Positions 1 through 4,625 of a DNA stretch of 5,047 nt are shown here, in pieces. This DNA is from Nitrososphaerota archaeon (GTDB lineage: Archaea; Thermoproteota; Nitrososphaeria; Nitrososphaerales; JAHFOH01). The DNA lies in assembly GCA_023266955.1 (NCBI GenBank), contig JAHFOH010000117.1, positions 1 through 5,047 on the forward strand, read 5' to 3'. The notes below the pieces were generated by a model. That model was given only the letters and a program-made list of their open reading frames with translations. It was not told where the DNA came from and did not search any database. Within the stretch, counting starts at the first letter, position 1. The number at the start of each line of letters is the position of its first letter. The translations under genes and the position numbers were made by a program.

Positions 1-222
1 GGAAGCATACTCGATGGCTAGGTTCTCCAGCTCCTCAGCGTTCCCATCGTGACGAACAAGGCATGGACCACTCGACTCGCAGAAGGACACTCCAAACTTG
101 ATCGATGGGCTGCTAGCTGCCAGAGTCTCGTATAGGTCCTCGACGGTTTTGATGAAATGGCTTTGCCCAATTATGATATTCACACCCCTAGGACAGGTAA
201 GACCAACCGTCGTTATTTCCAA
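1..222 (-). CDS. Adenosine-specific kinase (PF04008 family), N-terminal part, cut by window edge
   Basis: The minus strand encodes 74 residues that run off the left edge in frame. The pattern is characteristic of the archaeal/bacterial adenosine-specific kinase family (formerly DUF355): PRGVNIIIGQSHFIKTVEDL at residues 11-30, IKFGVSFCESSG at 41-52, then a VRHDGN segment at 56-61 and an acidic EELENLA stretch. Known members are soluble proteins of about 160 residues that phosphorylate adenosine, so roughly the second half is missing here. The start is placed at TTG (222-220) because family members begin about a dozen residues before the GVN(I/V)I motif, and no ATG or GTG lies in frame upstream. 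An A-rich TATA-like box at 252-262 sits about 30-40 bases upstream and fits a short-leader transcript. The gene is divergent from the TFB gene across a 259-base gap. The family call is secure. The exact start and the in vivo substrate are inference. Confidence 0.92.
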   Translation of the reverse strand, partial: MEITTVGLTCPRGVNIIIGQSHFIKTVEDLYETLAASSPSIKFGVSFCESSGPCLVRHDGNAEELENLAIEYAS

Positions 223-251
223 GCCGGAACGACCAGCCTTTCCAGCGAACT

Positions 252-262
252 CCTATTTTTCG
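252..262 (-). promoter_or_regulatory. Probable BRE/TATA box for the adenosine-specific kinase gene
   Basis: On the minus strand this reads CGAAAAATAGG, a purine-rich BRE-like start running into an A/T core. It lies 30-40 bases before the TTG at 222, so transcription would start a few bases upstream of the codon. An AGGAG also occurs at 255-251, but it is too far from the TTG to act as its ribosome binding site. This is inferred from position and composition only. Confidence 0.4.
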
Positions 263-344
263 TTTCAAAATCTACGTTTCTGTGGCAAGCCCTGCAATAT
301 CGGTATGCTCGGTGTCAAAACGGCCATAATAATGGGATGCATAA

Positions 345-399
345 CGCTCAGGAGCAATAGGACTGAGAGCGGTGCGTGCAAGTCCCGATGGTATCGGGA
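345..399 (+). other. Structured intergenic segment with two adjacent hairpins
   Basis: Two stem-loops can be drawn. The first pairs CTCAG (347-351) with CTGAG (363-367), and the outer CG (345-346) can pair with CG (370-371) across a 2-base bulge. The second is a perfect 7-bp stem, TCCCGAT (383-389) with ATCGGGA (393-399), around a 3-base GGT loop. No protein reading frame in this stretch looks coding. It could be part of a small RNA, a 5' leader or a DNA-level operator. I could not match it to tRNA, SRP RNA, RNase P RNA, a C/D or H/ACA guide, or a known riboswitch. The pairings are read directly from the sequence; any function is speculation. Confidence 0.3.
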
Positions 400-454
400 A
401 GCGGGAATACGACTGACCAGAAGGCTTAAATATTACATCGGGACGAAATCGGGG
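382..454 (+). repeat. Cluster of four ATCGGGR repeats, including a 9-bp inverted repeat, upstream of tfb
   Basis: The heptamer ATCGGGA/G occurs on the plus strand at 393-399, 437-443 and 448-454, and inverted at 383-389. The inverted copy extends to a perfect 9-bp match: GTCCCGATG (382-390) is the reverse complement of CATCGGGAC (436-444). The same bases also pair with 393-399, so the two structures exclude each other in RNA. The last two direct copies are 11 bases apart, about one helical turn, and end just before the proximal TATA-like box. This could be an operator array or alternative RNA pairing in a leader. The repeats are seen; the regulatory role is inferred. Confidence 0.45.
423..433 (+). 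promoter_or_regulatory. Distal TATA-like box upstream of tfb, nearly palindromic
   Basis: GGCTTAAATAT carries a good archaeal TATA core (TTAAATA). Counting about 26-32 bases downstream gives a start site near 455 and a leader of roughly 27 bases before the TTG at 482. The core continues as TTAAATATTA, which is close to its own reverse complement, so it could also fire leftward into the structured intergenic segment. Position-based inference. Confidence 0.4.
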
Positions 455-456
455 TA

Positions 457-467
457 GGATATAAATC
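457..467 (+). promoter_or_regulatory. Proximal TATA-like box at the tfb start
   Basis: GGATATAAATC contains a strong TATAAAT core. It is only about 19-22 bases from the TTG start codons, so a start site at the usual distance would fall near 486-491, at or just inside the coding region. Either spacing is unusually short and the mRNA is leaderless from the second TTG (485), or this box is not the productive one and the distal box is used. Confidence 0.4.
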
Positions 468-481
468 CTCTCTGGTGTATT

Positions 482-1423
482 TTGTTGTCCGCAGAGCGTG
501 ACCTATCGTCCTTATTCAAACTGCAGAGGAGTATAGACCGCTGTCCTAGATGCACTAAAGGGCCGATGGTTGTAGACACTGCTGCAGGAGAGCTGTTCTG
601 CAGTAACTGCGGCTTTGTAGTCAAGGAGAAGATCGAAGAAGTAGGGCCAGAGTGGCGCGCATTTTCTAAGGAGGAAAAGGAGGACAGGAGCAGGGCTGGT
701 GTACCGTCCTCACTCGCCATGCACGATATGGGTTTGGCGACAGTAATTGGAATTGAGGACCGAGATGCCTCGGGAAAGTCCCTACCCGCCTCTATGAAAG
801 CGACCATCGAGCGTCTCAGAACATGGGATGGAAGGAGTCAAGTCCATGAGCCTGTCGACAGAAATTTGCGTCAGGCCTTCAGTGAGTTAGATCGGCTAGC
901 CGATAAGCTGGCTCTGAGCGACGCTGTTGTTGAAAAGGCGGCCTATATTTATCGAAAGGCGTTAGACCGAGGCTTGGTGAGAGGTCGCTCCATCTCAGCT
1001 TTGATCGCTGCCTCCCTATACGCGGCCTGCAGGGAGACCGAAACGCCGAGAACGCTGAAGGATGTGTCTGCAGTCAGCAATGTAAAGAAGAAGGATATCG
1101 CAAGATGTTATAGATTGCTCCTAAGAGAGATGGAGCTGAAGATGCCGGTAGTCGATCCTACTAAATGCGTCTCGAGAATAGCAAGTAAGGCAGGCCTCTC
1201 TGAAAAGACGAATAGGAAGGCTCTTGAGATCCTAAGAAGAGCACAGGAAACCATGACGTCTGCGGGTAAGGATCCTATGGGACTGGCAGCTGCAGCTCTC
1301 TATGTTGCGTGCGTCATAGAAGGCGAAAATAAGACTCAGAAGGATGTAGCCGAAGCGGCTGGCGTGACGGAAGTGACAATTCGCAATAGATACAAGGGGC
1401 TTAAGGCTGCACTAAGACTCTGA
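482..1423 (+). CDS. tfb: Transcription initiation factor B (TFB, archaeal TFIIB homologue)
   Basis: This 313-residue protein has the complete archaeal TFB layout. An N-terminal zinc ribbon has cysteines C21, C24, C40 and C43 (C-x2-C-x15-C-x2-C). It is followed by the B-reader/linker with the conserved GPEWRAF segment (55-61). Two cyclin-like repeats then cover about 105-210 and 215-310, with helix-rich motifs such as SALIAASLYAACRET and its repeat LAAAALYVACVIEG. TFB binds the BRE and the TBP-TATA complex and recruits RNA polymerase. The cyclin repeats contact promoter DNA, and the ribbon and reader contact the polymerase. The start is TTG at 482, with a second TTG at 485 equally possible; no ATG or GTG lies in frame before the first cysteine. 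The gene converges on the dCTP deaminase-family gene with 11 bases between stop codons. Many TACK archaea carry several TFBs, so this may be one paralogue of a set. The family call is essentially certain. Confidence 0.98.
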   Translation: MLSAERDLSSLFKLQRSIDRCPRCTKGPMVVDTAAGELFCSNCGFVVKEKIEEVGPEWRAFSKEEKEDRSRAGVPSSLAMHDMGLATVIGIEDRDASGKSLPASMKATIERLRTWDGRSQVHEPVDRNLRQAFSELDRLADKLALSDAVVEKAAYIYRKALDRGLVRGRSISALIAASLYAACRETETPRTLKDVSAVSNVKKKDIARCYRLLLREMELKMPVVDPTKCVSRIASKAGLSEKTNRKALEILRRAQETMTSAGKDPMGLAAAALYVACVIEGENKTQKDVAEAAGVTEVTIRNRYKGLKAALRL

Positions 1424-1434
1424 AGTACGTTAGT

Positions 1435-1962
1435 TTACTGAACGCGAATTCTTAGCCGAGAACCTTTGGATAGTGTCTCAGTGGTGTAGATAGTCGGAAA
1501 TTCCCTAGTAAGTAACTCCTCATACATTCTGACCTCCTCGTCCGTCATATACTGAAACTGGTACTCCCCTGTATAAGGAGCCGGATCGCCACTGCGCTCA
1601 ACGAATTCTATATGCATCAGGGGATCTCCCCTCTTGATTGTGATGGCTTTTCTTTCATTGTTTAGATTTACAAGCTCTAGCGCTAGGCGCCCTACATAAC
1701 CGCTGTGCACCTTGGCTGCGTTAAGGAAGGAAAGACCGAGCCTTCCGTATCGGCTTTTGGCCGTAAGGTGTGCGACGTAACTCGGGGGCGTAAATATGAC
1801 TTCATATGAAATGAGGTTCTTGTGCTCCAGGTAATTCAAAGTCGTCTCCTCCTTCACCGTCAGCACATAACCATCTCCGTCCAGGAGGTGATAGTCGAAG
1901 GGATAGATGCACTTCAACTTCTCAACAAGCTTTGTGAGTTCGCTTCTTCCCAAGATACACAA
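1435..1962 (-). CDS. dcd: dCTP deaminase / dUTPase-family protein
   Basis: The protein has 175 residues, close to the usual size of archaeal dCTP deaminases. Family marks are an ILGRSEL start (compare the ILSDREI-type start), the trimer/active-site segment SRYGRLGL (70-77), GYVGRLALELVNL (88-100) and a C-terminal PYTGEYQFQ (129-137) resembling the Y-x-G-K-Y-Q-x-Q tail that closes over the nucleotide. By alignment from memory to E. coli Dcd, S70, R74 and E96 match catalytic S111, R115 and E138. H86 stands where Dcd and dUTPases have Asp, and K69 stands where Arg is usual. These enzymes make dUTP or dUMP from dCTP, or hydrolyse dUTP, feeding dTMP synthesis and keeping uracil out of DNA. The exact activity here is uncertain. 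Start TTG at 1962 is supported by the N-terminal motif and a TATA box giving a leaderless mRNA. The gene is divergent from the phosphoribosyltransferase gene. Confidence 0.88.
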   Translation of the reverse strand: MCILGRSELTKLVEKLKCIYPFDYHLLDGDGYVLTVKEETTLNYLEHKNLISYEVIFTPPSYVAHLTAKSRYGRLGLSFLNAAKVHSGYVGRLALELVNLNNERKAITIKRGDPLMHIEFVERSGDPAPYTGEYQFQYMTDEEVRMYEELLTREFPTIYTTETLSKGSRLRIRVQ

Positions 1963-1988
1963 TTTACTTATCCCATCGCATCTCAGAT

Positions 1989-1998
1989 GTATTTAAGA
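1989..1998 (-). promoter_or_regulatory. TATA box for the dCTP deaminase-family gene (leaderless)
   Basis: On the minus strand this reads TCTTAAATAC, with TTAAATA at 1996-1990. It starts 34 bases before the TTG at 1962, so the predicted transcription start falls within about 3 bases of the start codon. No ribosome binding site precedes the TTG, as expected for a leaderless message. Confidence 0.55.
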
Positions 1999-2014
1999 AG
2001 ACTATGCGTTTCAC

Positions 2015-2023
2015 GTTAATATG
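2015..2023 (+). promoter_or_regulatory. TATA box for the phosphoribosyltransferase gene (leaderless)
   Basis: GTTAATATG lies 31 to 23 bases before the GTG at 2046, the distance expected if transcription starts at the start codon itself. Together with the minus-strand box at 1989-1998 it forms a compact divergent promoter, the two boxes being separated by only 16 bases. Competition or co-regulation between the two genes is possible. Confidence 0.5.
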
Positions 2024-2045
2024 ATGTCGACGAACAAGCTGAGGG

Positions 2046-2579
2046 GTGAGAGATTTACAGTCCCTAAAAGCTAGAGTTCGTCTGGTCCGCGATTTTCCCG
2101 TTAAAGGTATTCTCTTCAGGGATATTACACCCCTCCTCGCAGACCCCAGAGCTTTCAGAGCTGCGATTGACCTATTGGAGCGGAAATTCAAGCGGCTTAG
2201 GATCGATGTTGTAACGGCTGTGGAATCGAGAGGCTTCATCCTAGGGGCCCCGTTGGCGGATCGTTTCAATGCGGCTTTTGTTCCCATACGAAAGTCTGGC
2301 AGGCTTCCCAGCAAGAAGATTGAGGCGACGTACGAACTTGAATACGGAAAGCAGAGACTTGAGATCCATGAAGACGCAATACATCGGGGACAGAGAGTGT
2401 TGGTAGTAGACGACCTGCTTGCCACAGGTGGTACAGCTTCAGCAGCCTGTGAGCTGGTTGAACGATTAGGAGGTAAGATAGTTGGGGTTGCGTTCCTGAT
2501 TGAGTTGTCAGCTCTTAAGGGAAGAGAAAAACTAAAGGATCGAAGAATCTTCTCTCTGGTTAAGGATGCCAGAAATTAG
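2046..2579 (+). CDS. apt: Adenine phosphoribosyltransferase
   Basis: This 177-residue type I phosphoribosyltransferase has the adenine-specific pattern throughout: RDFPVKGILFRDITPLL at 15-31, a VESRGFILGAPLA segment at 59-71, VPIRKSGRLP at 79-88, the ELEYG...LEIHEDAI segment at 97-112, and the PRPP-binding loop VLVVDDLLATGGTA at 118-131 with the paired aspartates D122 and D123. The enzyme joins adenine to PRPP to give AMP and pyrophosphate in the cytoplasm (purine salvage). Some archaeal members of this family prefer other purines, so the base specificity is an inference from sequence similarity. The start is GTG at 2046: a TGA lies in frame immediately upstream (2040-2042), so no earlier start exists. 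The two ATG codons at 2021 and 2024 are in another frame and overlap the TATA box. The stop overlaps the stop of the protease gene on the other strand. Confidence 0.95.
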   Translation: MRDLQSLKARVRLVRDFPVKGILFRDITPLLADPRAFRAAIDLLERKFKRLRIDVVTAVESRGFILGAPLADRFNAAFVPIRKSGRLPSKKIEATYELEYGKQRLEIHEDAIHRGQRVLVVDDLLATGGTASAACELVERLGGKIVGVAFLIELSALKGREKLKDRRIFSLVKDARN

Positions 2580-3571
2580 GTAGATCGAGAAACCGCTCGC
2601 TGATAGACAGAAATTCCATAGCCGATTAGCGAGAGGGTTCCTACGGAGTAGAGAAGGAAGTCGATAATGGGGTCTAGTGATGTCGGACCGCCCGCTTTGC
2701 TGTAGAAAAAGAAGGCGCTGCCGAAATAATTGAAGGACCAGTGCAAGAGCACTGCTGCGGGGAGACCATACTCCAGATAAAGCCAGCCAAGTCCCAGCCC
2801 GGCAAGAGAAGCGGTACTGATTTTACCGATTTTCCAGCCAGCCCCGTAAAGCTCGTGAGCCACTCCGAAGAAGATCGCGCTAGCGACCACCGAAATGAGG
2901 AGGAACTTGAAAGCTGACTTATACTGTTCTTCTCCGAGGATAATCTTCAGATATTTCGCGGGACTCCATAAAACGTAGGCCGATTTCCACCCAACTTGCC
3001 GTCCCTTCAGGAGAAAGAGTGCCACTAGACCTACAATTGTGACTCGGAACCCGATCTCCTCTACCAAAGGCGCATAGGACAGGGAGACGAACATTCTTAT
3101 CGGATCGGTCTCTGGAAGTGAACCTGTCGGGATTCCTGCTCTCTCTTGAAAGAAGTCTATTGCCGTAATGAGGACGACTAGGGCTGAGAAGATCCCCGCA
3201 ACATTGAAGATTGAATTCCCTTTAGCCGCCTCCGAACCGAGACGGGGAAGATCTTTCATCACGGAAACAAAGTTCTTTGACGGACCAGACATCGCCATGA
3301 CGAATAGGATGAGATAGATTGACCAGAGGATGGCAAAAAGTTCGCCTAGAGTCAAGGAGACCGGGACCAAGAGGCCGGAGCCGATAATGAAGACAGGAAG
3401 ACTGTGAATTGCGCGAGAAACCGATTCCGCACCCAAACGGGTATCGTAAACGGTGATAGCGCCCACTCCGAACGACGACAACATGAGGACGATGAGCGCC
3501 GTCACTAAAGAGAGGTACACTAGAGAGTATATGCGCAGCGGAAGCTCCCGTGTATCCGTGGAATTAGCCAC
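2576..3571 (-). CDS. CPBP-family intramembrane glutamic endopeptidase (Abi/CAAX protease-like)
   Basis: This is a multi-pass membrane protein of 331 residues with the full motif set of the CPBP (Rce1/Abi) family. E171-E172-x3-R176 lies in PLVEEIGFR, F235-x3-H239 in FFGVAHE, and H277-x3-N281 in HWSFN. These Glu and His residues form the active site of intramembrane glutamate proteases such as Rce1. At least eight hydrophobic segments are visible: about 15-37, 58-77, 78-95, 122-140, 160-188, 222-238, 252-285 and 303-322. The frame is open further upstream to a TTG at 3694. However, that extension is Cys/Trp/Ser-rich, lacks a membrane segment and overlaps the divergent small gene, so I chose GTG at 3571. 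A TATA-like box 25-31 bases upstream makes it leaderless. The substrate is unknown. Family members process prenylated proteins, peptides or regulators. The stop TAA overlaps the apt stop. Confidence 0.92.
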   Translation of the reverse strand: MANSTDTRELPLRIYSLVYLSLVTALIVLMLSSFGVGAITVYDTRLGAESVSRAIHSLPVFIIGSGLLVPVSLTLGELFAILWSIYLILFVMAMSGPSKNFVSVMKDLPRLGSEAAKGNSIFNVAGIFSALVVLITAIDFFQERAGIPTGSLPETDPIRMFVSLSYAPLVEEIGFRVTIVGLVALFLLKGRQVGWKSAYVLWSPAKYLKIILGEEQYKSAFKFLLISVVASAIFFGVAHELYGAGWKIGKISTASLAGLGLGWLYLEYGLPAAVLLHWSFNYFGSAFFFYSKAGGPTSLDPIIDFLLYSVGTLSLIGYGISVYQRAVSRST

Positions 3572-3594
3572 CCCCCACTGCGAGTCAAGTGCGG

Positions 3595-3602
3595 CAATAA
3601 AG
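3595..3602 (-). promoter_or_regulatory. TATA-like box for the CPBP protease gene
   Basis: On the minus strand this reads CTTTATTG, with the TTTATT core at 3601-3596. It lies 25-31 bases before the GTG at 3571, so transcription would start at the codon. This is the main argument for the short start. A second AT tract at 3628-3638 could also serve this strand, with a leader of about 35-40 bases. Confidence 0.4.
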
Positions 3603-3626
3603 CCCTTATGGCCCCAACACGTCGTC

Positions 3627-3640
3627 GAAAATTTTTTAGC
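3627..3640 (+). promoter_or_regulatory. AT-rich TATA-like tract for the DUF2905-like gene
   Basis: GAAAATTTTTTAGC is the only A/T-rich block between the two divergent membrane-protein genes apart from the protease box. On the plus strand it would place a transcription start near 3660, leaving a leader of about 17-20 bases before the GTG at 3679. GGAG at 3662-3665 is too far from the GTG to be a convincing ribosome binding site. Confidence 0.35.
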
Positions 3641-3678
3641 CCAACAGAACCACAAGCGACTGGAGACCGTGGACGGAA

Positions 3679-3897
3679 GTGAACATTTTGACAACGTCGG
3701 GAATACTTCTCGTGATAGCCGGGACTCTGCTCATACTCTTCCCATTCATAGTTAGACTGGCACCGAGCCCTGAATCGGTTGAAAAATTACCGCCTTTCCT
3801 CGTTTACGTCTACAGGAGAGGAGACTTCTATTTCGCTACCTCCCCCATCCTAATCGTCGCTGCTATAGCCTATTTTCTATATCTGTATCTTCGCTAG
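3679..3897 (+). CDS. Small two-helix membrane protein, DUF2905-like
   Basis: This 72-residue protein has two predicted membrane helices, about 5-25 and 53-71, joined by a loop with a KLPPFLVYVYRRGDFYFA segment (36-53). The size, topology and the pattern of a short Leu-Pro loop followed by an Arg-Gly-(Asn/Asp)-Phe-x-Phe motif leading into helix 2 match my memory of DUF2905 (PF11146). That is a small, mostly bacterial membrane family of unknown function. The similarity is partial, so the family call is tentative. The start is GTG at 3679; no other start lies in frame upstream, and the only alternative is TTG at 3688, which trims three residues. It is divergent from the intramembrane protease gene and 84 bases upstream of the seven-helix gene. 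Two membrane proteins flanking one divergent promoter may be co-regulated, but nothing shows a functional link. Confidence 0.75.
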   Translation: MNILTTSGILLVIAGTLLILFPFIVRLAPSPESVEKLPPFLVYVYRRGDFYFATSPILIVAAIAYFLYLYLR

Positions 3898-3943
3898 GTA
3901 TGAGACGAGTTGACCCTTCAGTCATCGTCTTTAACTCCCCAAC

Positions 3944-3954
3944 ATTTAATAAAA
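3944..3954 (+). promoter_or_regulatory. TATA box for the seven-helix membrane protein gene
   Basis: ATTTAATAAAA has its TTTAATAA core at 3945-3952. It predicts transcription starting near 3977, about five bases before the GTG at 3982. A GGAG at 3974-3977 lies four bases before the GTG and could add ribosome binding if the start is slightly earlier. The box suggests this gene and the winged-helix domain after it form their own unit, separate from the DUF2905-like gene. Confidence 0.5.
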
Positions 3955-3981
3955 TCCTAGGACTGACGACGGCGGAGCAGG

Positions 3982-4614
3982 GTGCCCGCCGACCTAGCTA
4001 TTGTCTTCGATAACTTGCTTCAACTGGTCGGAGCATTCATAGTATTCTCCCTAGCAAGGATCGCTTATCGAGGATTAAAGGAGACACGCAGTGCGACGTT
4101 TCTTAGATTATCTCTGGCCTTTGCTCTCTTGGGCGTGGGCTTCGCACTCTCTGGCATCTCCGGTCTAGCCCAATTAGGTTTACTCCCAAGTCTCGCGCTT
4201 TTCGTATCCCTATTTTTCATCGCAGCTGCCCTCTTTGAAGTTCTTGGTTACTTCTTCCTCGCCTTTTCCCACGTCATAGACGTGGTAGCTGGAGCACAGC
4301 TGCTGGTAGTGCCCTCACTGGTCGTCACGATCGCATCGAGTGCCACCGTACTCAAGTCTGTCTCTGTCCTCCTGTTGCTCTACGGAGTCGTCGAAACCAC
4401 GTGGACGTATTCTCGGAATAAGAGGAAAGACACATTGGTCATAGCGATCGGCTTTTCCCTTATTACCCTTGGAGAGTTCATAAGGTGGTTTAACCTTAAT
4501 CTTATTCTCCCAGCCGAACCCATCTATGTTGCAACATCTCTCTTGGTTAAAATCTTAGGCTTCATTAGTTTATACATCCCCGTCCTTAGGTTTTCTCTCA
4601 GGAGGCTGACCTAA
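3982..4614 (+). CDS. Seven-transmembrane-helix protein of unknown function
   Basis: I do not recognise this 210-residue protein. Hydrophobic segments fall at about 7-26, 39-60, 68-95, 100-117, 122-142, 151-171 and 181-201, giving seven helices with very short loops. Positive charge sits after helix 1 (ARIAYRGLKETR), after helix 5 (SRNKRKD) and at the C-terminus (RFSLRRL). By the positive-inside rule the N-terminus is therefore outside and the C-terminus cytoplasmic. There is no signal peptide or large soluble domain. Seven-helix modules of this size often serve as membrane sensor or input domains, but no ligand site can be identified. Start GTG at 3982 is supported by a TATA box and a nearby GGAG. 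The stop is TAA (4612-4614). The same reading frame continues directly into a winged-helix domain, so the protein may be, or may derive from, the sensor half of a membrane-bound regulator. Confidence 0.85.
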   Translation: MPADLAIVFDNLLQLVGAFIVFSLARIAYRGLKETRSATFLRLSLAFALLGVGFALSGISGLAQLGLLPSLALFVSLFFIAAALFEVLGYFFLAFSHVIDVVAGAQLLVVPSLVVTIASSATVLKSVSVLLLLYGVVETTWTYSRNKRKDTLVIAIGFSLITLGEFIRWFNLNLILPAEPIYVATSLLVKILGFISLYIPVLRFSLRRLT

Positions 4615-4625
4615 GATCTGACCTA
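4606..4625 (+). repeat. CTGACCTA direct repeat spanning the stop codon
   Basis: CTGACCTA occurs at 4606-4613 and again at 4618-4625, exactly 12 bases (four codons) apart and in the same frame. It reads Leu-Thr-stop in the first copy and Leu-Thr-Tyr in the second. The only difference at the critical codon is TAA versus TAC. This could be a remnant of a small in-frame duplication or chance; see the finding on the split regulator. Confidence 0.5.

Noticed and set aside
361..425. Possible tRNA, guide RNA or group II intron end in the tfb upstream region
   Set aside because: There is no cloverleaf or T-loop, and CTGA boxes at 362-365 and 412-415 lack a matching C box (RTGATGA). A weak resemblance to intron end sequence is not backed by any intron-encoded protein or domain V/VI hairpin.
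98..457. Open frames on the plus strand (98-457 and 157-360)
   Set aside because: They lie partly antisense to the adenosine-specific kinase, whose family motifs are unmistakable on the minus strand. Their translations show no recognisable domain.
433..807. Minus-strand open frame over the start of tfb
   Set aside because: It is antisense to the TFB zinc ribbon and B-reader. The Ser/Leu-rich translation has no family features.
2021..2042. ATGATGT and CTGA resembling C and D boxes of a guide RNA
   Set aside because: The spacing is too short for a C/D RNA, there is no C'/D' pair, and the sequence is better explained as the apt promoter.
1964..2425. Minus-strand open frame covering most of apt
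   Set aside because: It is antisense to a clear phosphoribosyltransferase with an intact PRPP loop, and its translation looks like a shadow frame.
3572..3694. N-terminal extension of the CPBP protease to TTG 3694
   Set aside because: The extra 41 residues are Cys/Trp/Ser-rich and not membrane-like. They overlap the divergent gene's start, and the TATA box at 3595-3602 would lie inside the coding region.
3453..3755. Plus-strand open frame across the CPBP protease start
   Set aside because: It overlaps the protease N-terminus antisense and the DUF2905-like gene in another frame, has no hydrophobic or domain pattern, and lacks a fitting promoter.
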